Shown here: piece by piece, positions 36,354 through 48,201 of the stretch | Numbering within the stretch: the first letter of the stretch is position 1 | Layout: each line of letters opens with the position of its first letter | NCBI GenBank assembly: GCA_022496805.1 | Contig: CM040104.1 | Coordinates: 5,741,650-5,805,649, forward strand | Reading direction: 5' to 3' | DNA from: Pohlia nutans | Lineage: Eukaryota; Streptophyta; Bryopsida; Bryales; Mniaceae | DNA length: 64,000 nucleotides | Made by a program: the position numbers and the translations under genes | The notes under the pieces: model-generated | What the model was told of the DNA's origin: nothing | The model's database searches: none | The model's input: the letters and a program-made list of their open reading frames with translations, nothing else

Positions 36354-37013
36354 TATATGCATATATACATACATCACATGCACATACATTTTTTTGCATG
36401 TGATGACATTTTTTCTCTTGAGACTCTTTTCACGGTGAAGAATTCGGCGGCAGAAGATGGTGAGGGGCCCAATTGGGACGAGTTATCAACAAAAGAAGAC
36501 GATGTGATGCTGTATGAGTTTGAGTGTCAAATGTCTTTCAACAAAAAGCAGGTCCGGTGTCAACTTAATTACCAAGAAAGAATGATTGTATGATTTCATG
36601 CATACAAGATTTTTGTATGTTGTGTTCTTGTTCTCATGGTGAGTAATTCTCATCGAATACGTAGGCAATATTCATTAAACTGGCAAATTTCCAATTGCCA
36701 AAAATGTGATCCACAAGTGTAAGCCTACTTAGGACAGGTCTAGTTTCAAGTTGCCATATTGTACAGCTGCATAAATATTTGCCATTTTAACAATAAATAA
36801 ATAAAATAAAAAATGTAAATTCCCTTGGTTGGTCTTCTGCACTATAACAAGAAGTAGCATGCAGTTATCAGTAGACTAATCGTCCAATCTCCTGTCTCAG
36901 ATTGCCGGCATGGAAGAATTGCAGTTAACATCGTGACATCTTTGATGTAGTTACAGCCTTTTGCTCAAAAGTCAGATCAGTTCACTGAGCTTTTTGCCTT
37001 CCACGTTCTGGTT
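36354..37013. other. Intergenic DNA right of the Tc1 element
   Basis: Continues the ACATAC-rich flank, then ordinary sequence with no recognisable gene. Confidence 0.4.
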
Positions 37014-37017
37014 TTAA

Positions 37018-37556
37018 CCCTTTAGCGTGCCAGCGTCCATATATTGGACGATGAACAGATTATAGCTGTTTGATTTCCATCCAAATTGGACAGTTTTCAT
37101 CCACCAATTTTTTTTGGGTTCTTGTGTAAGTTGACTATCCTTTGTACGGTGTGGATCTTCAAAATAGGTTATCATGATTTTTGGAAAAATAACACAATTG
37201 GTTTATGTCAAGTTTCATTTTTAGTTCAAAAAGTGAGACCTTAGACATGATTTTCCAAAATAAGTAGAATCAAATAATGGAAACCATACCATTGCGTAGT
37301 GCATGTTATTCCAATTTCTTTCCAATATTTTTCAAAAAATTTGTGTTAATTCGGGATTTTTAATTGAATTTCAAGAGAAAACCTTGCAAAATTGTTTTAA
37401 AATTATTAATAAAAAATATGATACATCTAACTGTACAAATGTGATCTTCACATTGGCATTTACAGATTATCTTTGTACATCAACTCCATTTTTGGTTTCC
37501 ATCAAACATTTTATAACACTTCTTTGAAAACAATGTTGAATTGGGACGTTAAAGGC
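37018..37556. mobile_element. TTAA element R (539 bp)
   Basis: Left end CCCTTTAGCGTGCC, right end CGTTAAAGGC; TTAA at 37014-37017 and 37557-37560. Palindrome CGTCCATATATTGGACG near the left end. Confidence 0.87.
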
Positions 37557-37560
37557 TTAA

Positions 37561-38301
37561 TGTGACACTTCCAACGAAGGTCCTATAGATCTTTCCAGGA
37601 AGTATTAAAGCCGTAAATCATTCAAATGGACTACGTTGTGGCTGTTACTAGTGCAGGAGGACTGTACATTCAAGTTGAGAAATGCAGGAGTAGTTTCAGA
37701 AGTACAAATCCAACTGGTGGTAAGAACCAACCACTTCTTGTCTATAACAAGCAGCTACGCTACGAGGAGATCTGACCGGAATAGAACAAGTGAAGGGCGA
37801 GAATGCATTTCAATGGAATCATGGACGGAATATATTTGCTACAGTTGTATTTAGCCCAAAAAAAATGAGTGTCCCTGCAATGTCTCTTTCCTACGGTCAG
37901 AGCCAACAAATTGTTTATTTGCAAGTTCTTGCCTAGAAGAGTGTTTGATTATCAATTTATCATACCTTTTTCAATAGTTATTAGTTTCAAAACTCTGCAA
38001 TGTTTTTGTAAGGTAGAAACACCTAAAACCGTTACAATAAGCAATTCAACATAGTTAGGGTCACTTTCATCAAGGTAGAATATTTTGTAGCATTAACCAA
38101 TGAAAATTTTGATTTTACAAGAAAAAATAGAATTTGTGGATAAGCCATGATATGAATTTTCAAAGTGGAAGTTGCTTAGACATACCACTCAAATCATCCG
38201 AAGACTTGTCATAAAACCAACTCCTTTTGAACATTCGAGTTTCTACCATCGAGTTTCTATCATCTTGTGGGCATCAAATCAAGGGTGGGTAGAATAGGCA
38301 C
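37561..38301. other. Intergenic DNA
   Basis: Nothing recognised on either strand. Confidence 0.4.
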
Positions 38302-38305
38302 TTAA

Positions 38306-39051
38306 CCCCTAACTGCCTGAGCGACCAAATATGGTCGCCCGAAAATTTCAGCTCAAATCTGTGAGGGCAGTATAATTCCCTTGACCGGTTTAAAATTTTT
38401 TACGGGCAGCACTAAGAGTTAAATTTTATAATTTTTTATTTTCAACCAATAAAGGTAAATTTTTTAATTTAGGGAGAGACTCAAAGGCACTTATGTCTCA
38501 ACCCCTAACTGCCTAACCGACCATATTTGGTCCATCAAAATTTCAGTCAACTTTAAATGTCCATATCTTATGCAAAAATAACAATTTTTTAGCGTGATTT
38601 TTTTTCCCTTGTAGATATTCAAATTGATCAACCTTTCCAAATAAAAGACTTTAAAAAATATTTACTGATATCCTCTAAAGCCCTCAAAGTGACAGTATCT
38701 CAAATTGTCACAAATTTGAAATTTTCTCGAAATGAAATCTTTAGGTTTTTTATCAAATATGATTAGCTCTAACATGAACAAGGTAACCACCATGTAAAAC
38801 CAATGTTTTTGACCTATCATACTTGATTCCAAGACAAAATGACTAAACGTGCATTTTTTATGAATTTTCAAAGATAATTCTTATAAATTTATTATTAAAT
38901 AATTCATAGCATTTTTCCAAAATAAGATTGTATGGATGTTGTCTTATTGTTGTGCTCTACATATATTTAAGGTTTGTAAGTCATAAAAGTTGAGTACAAT
39001 GAACATTATAACACGTTTAGTTTCTTAAGAAAACCCTTGGGCACTTAGGGG
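38306..39051. mobile_element. TTAA element S (746 bp, left end duplicated)
   Basis: Left end CCCCTAACTGCCTGAGCGAC after TTAA 38302-38305; the end sequence recurs at about 38499 after TCAA. The right end is the inverse of CCCCTAAGTGCCC with TTAA at 39052-39055. Palindrome CGACCAAATATGGTCG near the left end. Confidence 0.8.
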
Positions 39052-39174
39052 TTAATTCATGCCGGCCTCTCAAGTGAGACTAGAGTTCTTCTTCTTCGGG
39101 CATTAAACCAATCTCTATAAAATCCAAACCCAATCAATGACAGTTAAGTTTGAGAACGGTTTAACCTTTAAACG

Positions 39175-39626
39175 TTCAACTGTTCAGAAAATGAACAATG
39201 TACAAAATCAAACACAGTTTTCTCATTTGTCATTGATTTTTTGCACTCTAGATTTTTTACTGTATATTTTATGGGAAGTTAACTTCATTCATGTGTGATC
39301 CGATTAGAAAGGGGGTGATTTTTGAAATTTTTGTGCTTCATTTCATGTTTTAGTGATTCACCCAAAATTCAAAGATTTCAGTGTAAAAGTGCTCTTAAAA
39401 AAGTCAACTCATAAAATTAAGCAAACAAAAAATCTCCAAAAATCACTACACTTAAAGTATTACATTTCAACCAATCACAACAAACTTCATGTACAAATTT
39501 TCAATATCTTATTTGTAATGTACAACTTTTGTTCATATATCAAGTTCAAAATATCCCTCTTAGTTAAAATTTATAAGACATCTTTGAAATTCTCCAAATC
39601 TAGAGAGGGGTGAGGACATTTAGGGG
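39175..39626. mobile_element. TTAA element T (452 bp)
   Basis: Left end CCTTTAAACGTTC, right end inverse of CCCCTAAATGTCC; TTAA at 39171-39174 and 39627-39630. Inverted relative of element B. Confidence 0.82.
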
Positions 39627-39630
39627 TTAA

Positions 39631-41256
39631 AAGCACTTTATGGATGATTTTAGAGAAGTCTAGGAACGAGTGCATGGATGGAATTGGGTGTTTATGCCTT
39701 ACTCCCCTCTTTCCTTCAAAAAAAAATATTTAAAATTCCACAAGAGGAATTGGTGAAGTCGAGCAAAAGAATTCCACAAGAGGAAAGACAAGGCAAAACT
39801 AGTTTTCATTAGAGAAAAAATAAACCCTCAGGAGGGCCCTTTGAGTTTGACAAGCAAGTCTATAATTTGGGTCTTAGGGGCTTATTAAAGAACAAAAAAG
39901 CTTACTAAAATTAGTTACCACCTGATGTGAATTTCCAATGGTAGGTTTAGTTGCAAAGAAGATTGATTCCCATAAAAAATACATTCAATGGATGCTGTGT
40001 ATGGCACATATTCTGTATATAAGGTACATGCTGTAAATGCCAAAAAGAATCACTCAGGAGATCACTCAATCATGCTGTAAATGCTCAGAAAATCACTCAT
40101 TCAGAAAATGCTGTAAATCAACATTATAACTCAGTGAATTACACTCTGTAAATCAAAATGCTGAAAATCAACATGTTGTAATCAACACACTCAGTGAATT
40201 ACACTCTGTAAATCAAAATGTTGTAAATCAACATGGTGTAAATCAACATGCTGTAAATCAACCTTTGGGGTAAAAGTGGAACCAGGCCTGTAATAGTGCA
40301 TCATGGCTATTAGTATGATTTTGAAAACTATGATGGCTCTGGAAACTTTCTGGAAGGGCCCTCTCGAGGGTCCATTTTTTTTCTAAGTTAGCTTGAAAGG
40401 TTGCAAAAATGAGTTTTGGCCTCTTTTTTTTCAACCAATCACAATGCACTACGTTGTTAGAGATATTCAAACCTTGAACCTCCCCAATGCAAGAGATGCT
40501 CCCCCATACTGCACTAGCGTTCCCATGGTGGAATCTCTAAGTGTACTCACACCAACCTCATGCTCTCCCAAACCAAAGCGGCTTGGCTCCTTGTGACAGT
40601 TTGTGACAGAGATTTCTACTTGAAGATGAAAATCACAAGGCAACAAACATGCTACCCCGTCTCGGTACCCCGTGTTGCATTTACGGATAACTCAAATATC
40701 TCCCATCAGGGCATTATTTTTGGGCGAAATATCTCCACATTACACCAACAAAGAAAATTGGCTAAAAAATGAACAAAAGTCATGAAGTTTTTCGCCAAAA
40801 AACTTCAAATTAAAAAAAAATCTTGGATGAAATCGCCAAATTATGGATGAAAATAATACAAACTTATATGTGATATCTTCTAATGTGATATTTTCTATCC
40901 AATATGTGAATGAATGTTGAAATATGGAGCACCACTATAACATTTTATATCGCAATTTTGGCACTTCATAAAAAATGAAAAAAATAATGCCTTGTCTCCC
41001 ATGCTGTTGTTCAAAACTCCACATAAAAATTAAAAAAACGTGCAAATCTACCTGTTAGGGCTTTCCAAGAACATGAAGAGGGTGTGTGGTGTCCAGTGTA
41101 CCCTGTACGAATCTAGATTCTTTTTTCAAATCTGCCTCAAAAGAGAGATTGACGTCTCTTTTTTTTCTCCTTTTTGCCATGGTGCCTGACTTTTTTTTGG
41201 TTTCTGATCTTGCAGCTGAATCTCTTGAATGTGCATAAAATGATCATTTGTGTCGA

Positions 41257-41320
<64 letters not shown>

Positions 41321-41560
41321 AATAAAATCTTTTGAATGGACCCATGCTTTATCAAATATTGATTAAAAGTCATTAGATGTGGGGTGTCACCGAAACGGAC
41401 TTTTTAGGCTGCTGACATAACTCTGTGGTATGTCAAATATTGGATAGCTTCAAATTGATAGCTGAAAGTGTACTTCAATGGCAAGCCAACTGCTTGGCAT
41501 TTGATATGCGTACTTCAACCTTGATTGCTAATGTACAATATAGTGTGTTGTTCAACTATA
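39631..41560. other. Intergenic DNA with simple repeats
   Basis: No gene recognised. It contains a tandem array at 40071-40262 and (AAT)n at 41260-41312 running into (AATA)n. Confidence 0.45.
40071..40262. repeat. Complex tandem array around CTGTAAATCAACATG
   Basis: Short units of 13-17 bp (ATGCTGTAAATCAACA and variants) are organised in a higher-order unit of about 65 bp that includes ACTCAGTGAATTACACTCTG twice. Confidence 0.85.
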
Positions 41561-41879
41561 ATTGCATCCTAATATATAAGAGCATATCCTGCCCACCGTT
41601 ACATCGGGCCCGCCAACGGATCTGTGGGTCGGCTGTAACGGCCGGCTAAAATTCTGCCCCCGACGGCACTGTAAAGGCCCGACGCCTGCAAATTCTCCAT
41701 CTCCCCCGCTAGAATTTGTGTTTGTACATGAGACCTTCGTGGTCCTTTTTCGCTCTCTGAGGATTCCGTGTTTGTCTGTTGTTTGATCAGTAGCCGGCCA
41801 GTGTGGTGCCGACAGTGCCAACATGGGAGCGGCAGGTTGTCTTGATGGATGCTCCACCGCCTTCGGCATCTCCCTCTAG

Positions 41880-42850
41880 CATCTTGCCAGCCGCAGCGAC
41901 AGGCGCAACGCGTGCCTCGAAGGGCAAGAACTATGTCAAAGATGAGGAGACACAATTGTGTCGTTCTTTTTTGTGTATTTCGCAGGATCCTATTGTTGGT
42001 ATTTGGTCAGAGGAACGGGATTTTTTGGGAAAGTATTGCCCATTACTACAATGAGTACAAGTCGGCTGGAAGTGGACAGCGATCAACAAGGAGCTTGGAG
42101 AGCAGATGGGGTTGCATAAAATCGGGCATCAAACACGACGTCTCTAAATTCAATGGTATATATAAGCAAATAAAGGACTTGGACATCAACGGCACATTGG
42201 AGGAGGACTTGCAAATCTGGGCTCTTGATTTGTATCGACAGAAGCATCAAGAGAAGAAGTTTGCGTACCTTGATTGTTGGTTCATTCTGAAAGAGTGTCT
42301 TCGTTGGGCTGACGTGCGGGAAGAGGTGCGACAATCAAGTGTGCCAAGCTCAATTTCATGAAGAGCCCAAAGCGTGGTGATCGACGCCGAAGAGGGATGT
42401 CGATGACGACGTGTCCTCGGGGATCCAAGTTCCAGCTGTATTGGCCCCAAATCCTACCAATTTCACATCTTTGAAGTGGCGACAAGGTTTCGGCATGCGA
42501 AAGCGGATGCGAGGTTGGTGCAAGGTCGAGAATCGGCAATACGGGTTGAAGCGGATGCAACACTCGAAATGGCAGCTGTAGCATGGGAAGAGTCCAGTAT
42601 TTTTTTTTACCAATATGTCTTGATGTTTTTTCTTGTGTCCAAAGCGGCTCTAGAAAATGATCAAGCTTGCGAATACCTTAGACTACAGAGGGGGGAGGAA
42701 ATGTATAAATTGAAATGTTGGCTAGAGGAAAAAAAATTCGATGCTGCCAAGGTAGCAGAAGCTGCAAAGGCAGAAGAAAATGCAAGGCTCGCGGAAGTTG
42801 CTAAGGCCGTGGTAGCTGCAGTTGCAGCCTTGATCAGGCGGACGGCCTGA
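41880..42850 (+). pseudogene. Harbinger Myb/SANT-like accessory protein, frameshifted
   Basis: Fragments in three frames make one protein: YVKDEETQLCRSF to ISQDPIVG, then GQRNGIFWESIAHYYNEY, RSLESRWGCIK, KHDVSKFNGIYKQ, WADVREEVRQSS, then after a stop at 42359 RFRHAKADARL and EEMYKLKCWLEEKK to a stop at 42848. This is the NAM-associated/Myb-like DNA-binding partner of Harbinger transposases, which helps transposase reach DNA. A frameshift near 42000 and the stop make it non-functional. Confidence 0.7.
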
Positions 42851-43419
42851 TAGCATGAGCATGCGGGTCTAGGGAGCGCGCAACAACTGCAGCCTTGCAG
42901 CGCGTTGCCATCGTCAACTATCGTGTGGCCATGATGGCTAGGCAGACGACTAGCAATGCGCTGCAGCCAGAGCCTATGGTCACCACGGCCATGCCCCAGC
43001 TCGAAGCGAGCTAGCCCACGGCCACCCATCGTTTGGTCGCGTCGTGGATGATATTGAGGCGCCGGTGGTGCGTGGCGTGGCAGTTGTACTCTGTGGCGGA
43101 GCTCTTCCAGCTCTTGGTTTCTTCTTCTCGCCGCGACAAAACCGGCAGGAGCGGGCGGGCATTGAGCAACATTGGCGGAGGCAGTGGAGGACCAACGCAC
43201 GGCAAAGGAGGAGTATGGACGCACCATGGGATTTCAGCATCCATGGTAGCCTCAATTCACCGCATGAGATTCAGTCCCGGAAGGTTGGAGCAGGGAACAA
43301 GGCGGCGAAGAATTTAGCGAAGACCGTGAGCTCCATTGTGCAAGACAGAGAGCACCACCGAGCCAAGCTGTCGGGCACTATTTTCCTCACATTAGGAACT
43401 CACAACAAATGAATCCACT

Positions 43420-43833
43420 CTCCCCCTACTCATAGAATGTAGTCGTTGGAACTGTAGATCCCTGAGCGATGTATAGGCATGGCCCATCGTCAAGCGGAAA
43501 TTGTATTGAAGGATTTGAGAGCAAAGATGAGAGTTGTGACGTGAGTTTAGGGCAACATTCACATGTAGAGTTTAATTTGAACGATTTGCAATTTTATTAA
43601 TAAAAAATGGATAATTCCTTTTGCATTCTACAAATGTGTGATAAAATCTTCCCTCAATGCATAATAAACATTCTGATTCTCTATCTCTAAAGTCCCTCGT
43701 ACTAATTGTCCATAAGTCAAACCTCTCCGCAATAGTATAGGAGAAAAATTCTCAAATAAGTTCTCCAAATCTCCAAGTTGTACATAATAACATAGACTAT
43801 GAGTATGTCTTGAATGGTTTCAATCTCCCAATG
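43420..43833. other. Interior of Harbinger element A, no gene recognised
   Basis: AT-rich stretch between the accessory region and the transposase fragment. Confidence 0.35.
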
Positions 43834-44140
43834 TCAAGATGGATTCATGACAATCGCCCATCGTGCCTGTAAAACGCCAAAGCAACATTTTACATCTTTG
43901 TTGACCACTTCTTGGGCTCGTGCAAAATGTGATTTCATTTCATCTTGCGGTTCTTGGATAGTCTTGACAAAACTAGATGATGTCTGGTATATGCCATCAG
44001 CTAGAAGATAATATTGAGGATACTCATGACCGTTCACGGTGAACGTGATTCCATGAGATTCACCACGAAGCATGTTTGTCACGGATGGCCCACGATCTAG
44101 AAAGTTAATATCATTGTTTCCACCCGAGAGGCCGAAAAAG
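43834..44140 (-). pseudogene. Harbinger transposase, C-terminal half
   Basis: The minus-strand frame contains IWHTFFGLSGGNNDINFLDR, GITFTVNGHEYPQYYLLADGIY, then SSFVKTIQEPQ and CCFGVLQARWAI: the final part of the DDE_Tnp_4 (HARBI1-like) nuclease domain. It starts abruptly near IWHTFFGL, at a break point. Confidence 0.8.
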
Positions 44141-44199
44141 GTGTGCCAAATCTAAAGGGACAGATCAGCAGTGGCCTCAAGCACGATCAACTATTTCTT

Positions 44200-44420
44200 A
44201 GAAACTATCTCATAAAGTACTTTAAAACTATTTCCACATTTTTAATTAATTTGTTAAGTTTGGATTTTATAAAGAATGGTTTTATGACAAGTCTATGGAA
44301 CGGTTTGAGTGGTCCCAGGTCACTCCACTTTAAAAATTCATAGCAATTACATGATTTTTTATTTTTCATTTTAAATTCTTGTAAAATCATCATTTTTGAT
44401 TATTAATACTATAAAATATT
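44200..44420. repeat. AT-rich repeat, copy 1
   Basis: Contains GACAAGTCTA, CACTTTRAAAATT and TTGTAAAATCATCATTTT in the same order and orientation as 45655-45830. The two copies follow the broken ends of the two Harbinger halves. Confidence 0.55.
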
Positions 44421-44471
44421 CTACCTCGAAAAAAATGCCCCCGATTGCTTATTTTGACAAATTTAGGTGTT

Positions 44472-45540
44472 TAGAGCATCTCTTGTCACATTGTTGCATT
44501 CAACCCGCCAAACGGGTTTTCTAGGGGAGAGTGGCAAAGTCAAGGAAAATGTGGCAGGTGGGACCAGAAACACCCTGCGGCCTGGAGCACAAGGGCTGAC
44601 ATATACTCATAGGGCTCCGTTTCCAACATGGCGTGGCTCCAGCTGACGCGTGAAGGGGATTAGGTGGGGTCGCGCTTGTACTCGTGGCGGGGGAAAGCTG
44701 CCGTGGCTTGCCATAGCTCACCACATGCTGCAACAAAAACATGGAGCTTGATCATAGAGCCTTCTTTGACAGATGGGCTCTTCCCAAACCCTAATTTTTT
44801 CTGCTCATTGTGGGACGCTTTGGACTTGAATCAATGGAGGCAAATATTGGAGACATAATTGCAGGCCGTTCACGAGGATGATGATCAGTAAGACGCAATC
44901 AATCGTTTTATTGCGGATCAATTGCAACAAAACCTTGAGGCTCATATCAGAGTCGTGAGGGGGAAGTATGGAGGTTCTAGGGAGGGGAGATCCATGAATG
45001 TGATGCGCAATCGGGCACACAAGCACGAACGGATTTTTCGAGACTACTTTGCGGAGGAGCTAGTATACTTTGATCAATAATTTTAACTTTGTTTAGAAAT
45101 GCGACGCGATTTTTTTTTTTAGAATCATGAATAAAGTATGTGAGCATGATTCTTCTTCTTCTTTTTCTAAAAAATGATGCTTCGGGGTTGTTTGGTTTGT
45201 TGTCTATCCAGAAGTGTACAATTGCACTCCGCATGCTGGCATACTGAGTTGCAGTTGATGCAACTGATGAGTACTGTAAAATTGAAGAGTCTACGGCCAT
45301 GGAGAGTATGAAAAGGTTTGTGAAAGCGGTGAGGGTTGTTTTTGAGTCACAATATTTAAGACAACCAACTAAGAGTGACTTGGAACGCAAGATGCAAATC
45401 AATGCTGATAGGAGATTCCTGGGCATGTTTGCATTCATAGATTGCATGCATTGGCAGTGGAAAAATTGCCCGGTAGCTTGGTAAGGGCAATATCACAAGA
45501 ACAGACACTGGGACAGAATTGGGTGTTTCTATTTGAGCTA
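44472..45540 (+). mobile_element. Broken PIF/Harbinger element B
   Basis: A second Harbinger-like left border (AGAGCATCTCTTGTCAC, followed by CAACCCGCC) lies at about 44472, followed by a leader and the N-terminal half of a transposase in plus orientation. Its C-terminal half and right end are missing. Confidence 0.55.
44870..45530 (+). pseudogene. Harbinger transposase, N-terminal half
   Basis: Recognisable in pieces with stops and frameshifts: NRAHKHERIFRDYFAEELVY, then MRRDFFFRIMNKVCEHD, then MESMKRFVKAVRVVF, SQYLRQPTKSDLERK, NADRRFLGMFAFIDCMHWQW and KNCPVAW followed by a stop. The IDCMHW motif carries the first catalytic Asp of the PIF/Harbinger DDE triad. It breaks off just after GQYHKN, roughly 15 residues before the point where the half at 43834-44140 begins. 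Confidence 0.8.
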
Positions 45541-45654
45541 AAATCTAGGTATGGCCATTCTTACATTGGAGAGTTGCTTTTTAAACTATCCCTATAAATT
45601 GCATTGAAAATATCCCTATACTTTATTGTCATTGATAAAATTAATTTATAGGTA

Positions 45655-45830
45655 TTGGTTTCAGGACAAGTCTACAAGATGGATTCAATGGTCTAATCAA
45701 CATTCACTTTGAAAATTTATAACAACTACATTGTTTATTCAAAAATTATACCTTTTACTTCTTTGTAAAATCATCATTTTCAATTGTTATACTACTCAAA
45801 CAAAAATTCCTTGAAAAGAAGAGTGTCTCT
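45655..45830. repeat. AT-rich repeat, copy 2
   Basis: Diverged partner of 44200-44420, sharing GACAAGTCTA, CACTTT and TTTGTAAAATCATCATTTTC in the same order. Confidence 0.55.
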
Positions 45831-45839
45831 AACTATGTT

Positions 45840-46348
45840 CAATTGCTTAAAAAGATGGTTTTAGATGTTTTCACCCTACACAAAATTTGTTTAGAACAAA
45901 GATTATCATTATAAACGTGTATACCATTTGGATGTCAATTCTAGCGTTGTTTTATAATGTACCTATGTTCAACACTTTAGAAATTTATAACTTATTCACA
46001 TGGTGTCTAAAACATGCATACTAAAGTGCACTAGAATCTTTCTTCAGTTGCCAATAATATTTAATTAAAAATGGAAATAATAACAATAATTATATTTCTG
46101 CGTAATAAGTGGTAATTGTAGATGCACAAACCTTATTGCACAATTTCATTGCAACACATTCTAGTGTACATCCTAACTTTTAGAACATAATGACAACGAT
46201 ACAAATGGAAATTATAAGTGCAATCACCATAATTGCATTACAAATATGACCACCTAGTAATAATGCCCTAACCTACTCAACCAATAAAATTGAAGTAAAG
46301 ACTAGAATATTCTAGAACATCCTAGAATATTCAAGGCCTATTACCTGC
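45840..46348. other. AT-rich intergenic DNA
   Basis: Nothing recognised. Confidence 0.35.
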
Positions 46349-46748
46349 TCCTTCCATCCCACAATAGATGATGCTCTTCAGAAGTTAACCAAACTAGAAT
46401 GATTTCATCAAATCTTTAAATATACTAAATTTCTATTTCAAAGTATTTATTCATCAAAGCTTGTGGTATAAGGCAACATGGTGATGTTCGTTGCGATGTG
46501 TTCTCTGATGCAACGAACATACGTGAGCATTGATTTTCGTTAGTTCATATGTTGTTTGTGATCCACACATGAACAAAGACAAGCTTTACAGACAAAAAAA
46601 ACACTTCATGTGCACTTGTCTTGAAATTTTGCTTTGATAGAATTTGTAAAACAACTTCCAATTGAATAAATAATTTGCATCAAATAATTTGGGACAATTT
46701 TTTTTCAAAAGCATCATCTATTATGGGACGGAGCCACGGAGGGAGTAT
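46349..46748. mobile_element. Probable mariner-type MITE (about 400 bp)
   Basis: CTCCTTCCATCCCACAATAG, then ATGATGCT, at the left is mirrored by AGCATCATCTATTATGGGAC at the right, which ends GGAGGGAGTA like a Stowaway terminus. The right end has a short extra segment. Confidence 0.6.
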
Positions 46749-46749
46749 T

Positions 46750-48201
46750 ACCGATTGACCTATTACCGATTGACCTAGTACCGAGGGCGCCTATTACCGA
46801 GGGGTAAAAGAATAATGAGGGAAAGCCAGCCAGAATGGCCCACTCAGTCTGTGTAGAGATTTCGAATTTCCCGCGACGGAGCAAAGCAGTTTCGCAAAAG
46901 CAAGACCGGCTATGGCGGAAGACGAAGAAGACGAAGAAGCCGAAGAGGAAGAAGCGGCAAGCCAAGCGTAGTAGCCAGGACTGAATGGTAGAAATGGAGA
47001 TTCTAGCGGGAGCTGGCTCAAGGAGAGCGAGCTATTATTATTTATAGCCTACTTACGGAGGGATTCAATGAAATGCAAAACCGAAAGGCGCGCAAGTGTA
47101 CAGTACCACGTCCACTTGCCAGATCACTTCTTCTTCCGCTGGCTATGGCGATCATCGTGGCACAGACGGAGCCAGGCACGAATGGTGACTATTTTTATTT
47201 TTTTATTTTGGCACAATAGAAAAAATCCATTGCAGAGAGAAGGATACAAACGAATGGTGACGACTATCATATTGGATTCATTCCGAATTCACGAAAACCT
47301 ACTTAACTTCGTCTCCGTCATCACAAAATTTCTATTTATACAATCGACCCGCTCCTCCTCGTTCGGAGTACCTCGTGACGCCGCAACTCTTGTTGTAGTT
47401 GTTCTGTCTTTCTTTTTCCGTCTTTCGCGTGAAAGAGGTTTGGAAAGAGAATGGAGGAGGCTAGGGCTAATGTAGAGTTCATTGTGGAGGGGTACGAGGT
47501 GAAAAGTGGACGATTCAGATCAGTTTGTTTCTGAAGGACCTGAGAAGCAGGATCCGTGAATGAGAGGCGAGAGGATGATGATTACTTGGAATTTTTTTCC
47601 CTGTGCTGGCTCGGAGCGGATGATGCCGATGTGAGAAACAGAGTGAAGTAGCCGTACCACACAAGTGAGTCTGGAGAGTGAAGTCTTTTTTTGTTCTTTT
47701 CGTAGTGTAAGATGGAATTGCTTGTGTATGGTTGAGTTTGAGTGAAGAGATCGAGGCTAGAGGATGAGTATTTGGCATGCGGTGGAGTGTGCTGGTTTGG
47801 AGCGGATGTGATGGTTTGAAACAGAGGACGTTTTAGTAGTAGTATGGTTGCGGTTGGCTTAGGTTGTGATGACGGCAATTTTGAATAGGTCAGTGTTCGA
47901 AAATGCTAAGGGAACTAATGAGAAGGATTCAGCTATATTCATGCTATGCTTCGCGGAGAACAAGAGTACTTTATTCTTTGTCGACACACAAATGCAGTGT
48001 ATTTTCGGTTTAAGATCATTAGATTTTAGTGCGGACAATGCCATGAACGGCGATTGGTAGTAGGAAGTTTCGATTTCATGACCAAGAGGTTACGTATGTT
48101 GATGAAATGACTGAGGGGGACAAGTCTTTAGCAAATTTAAAGCAGCAAGCATAAATCGTATTGGAGGTTTGGTGATTGTGGAGCACAGGACGAGTGGAAT
48201 C
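46750..48201 (+). other. Upstream flank of the glycosyltransferase gene
   Basis: Mixed-composition DNA with no recognisable protein. At 46749-46800 a short motif (TATTACCGATTGACC) is repeated two to three times. A 19-codon acidic reading frame (MAEDEEDEEAEEEEAASQA) begins near 46911; it could be an upstream ORF or a remnant exon. The promoter and leader of the glycosyltransferase probably lie in the right half. Confidence 0.35.

Larger units (their letters stand above)
41580..44145. mobile_element. Broken PIF/Harbinger element A (accessory frame plus transposase C-terminal half)
   Basis: The left border near 41580 (AGAGCATATCCTGCCC, then GGGCCCGCCAAC) resembles termini and leaders of plant Harbinger elements. 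It contains a Myb/SANT-like accessory frame (+) and the C-terminal half of a transposase (-), the convergent order of intact elements. GC-rich DNA at 42850-43420 between them has no recognisable protein. The transposase N-terminal half is missing to the right. Confidence 0.65.

Noticed and set aside
46714..47021. Ser-rich minus-strand frames
   Set aside because: They are the reverse of a GAA/GAC-rich plus-strand stretch.
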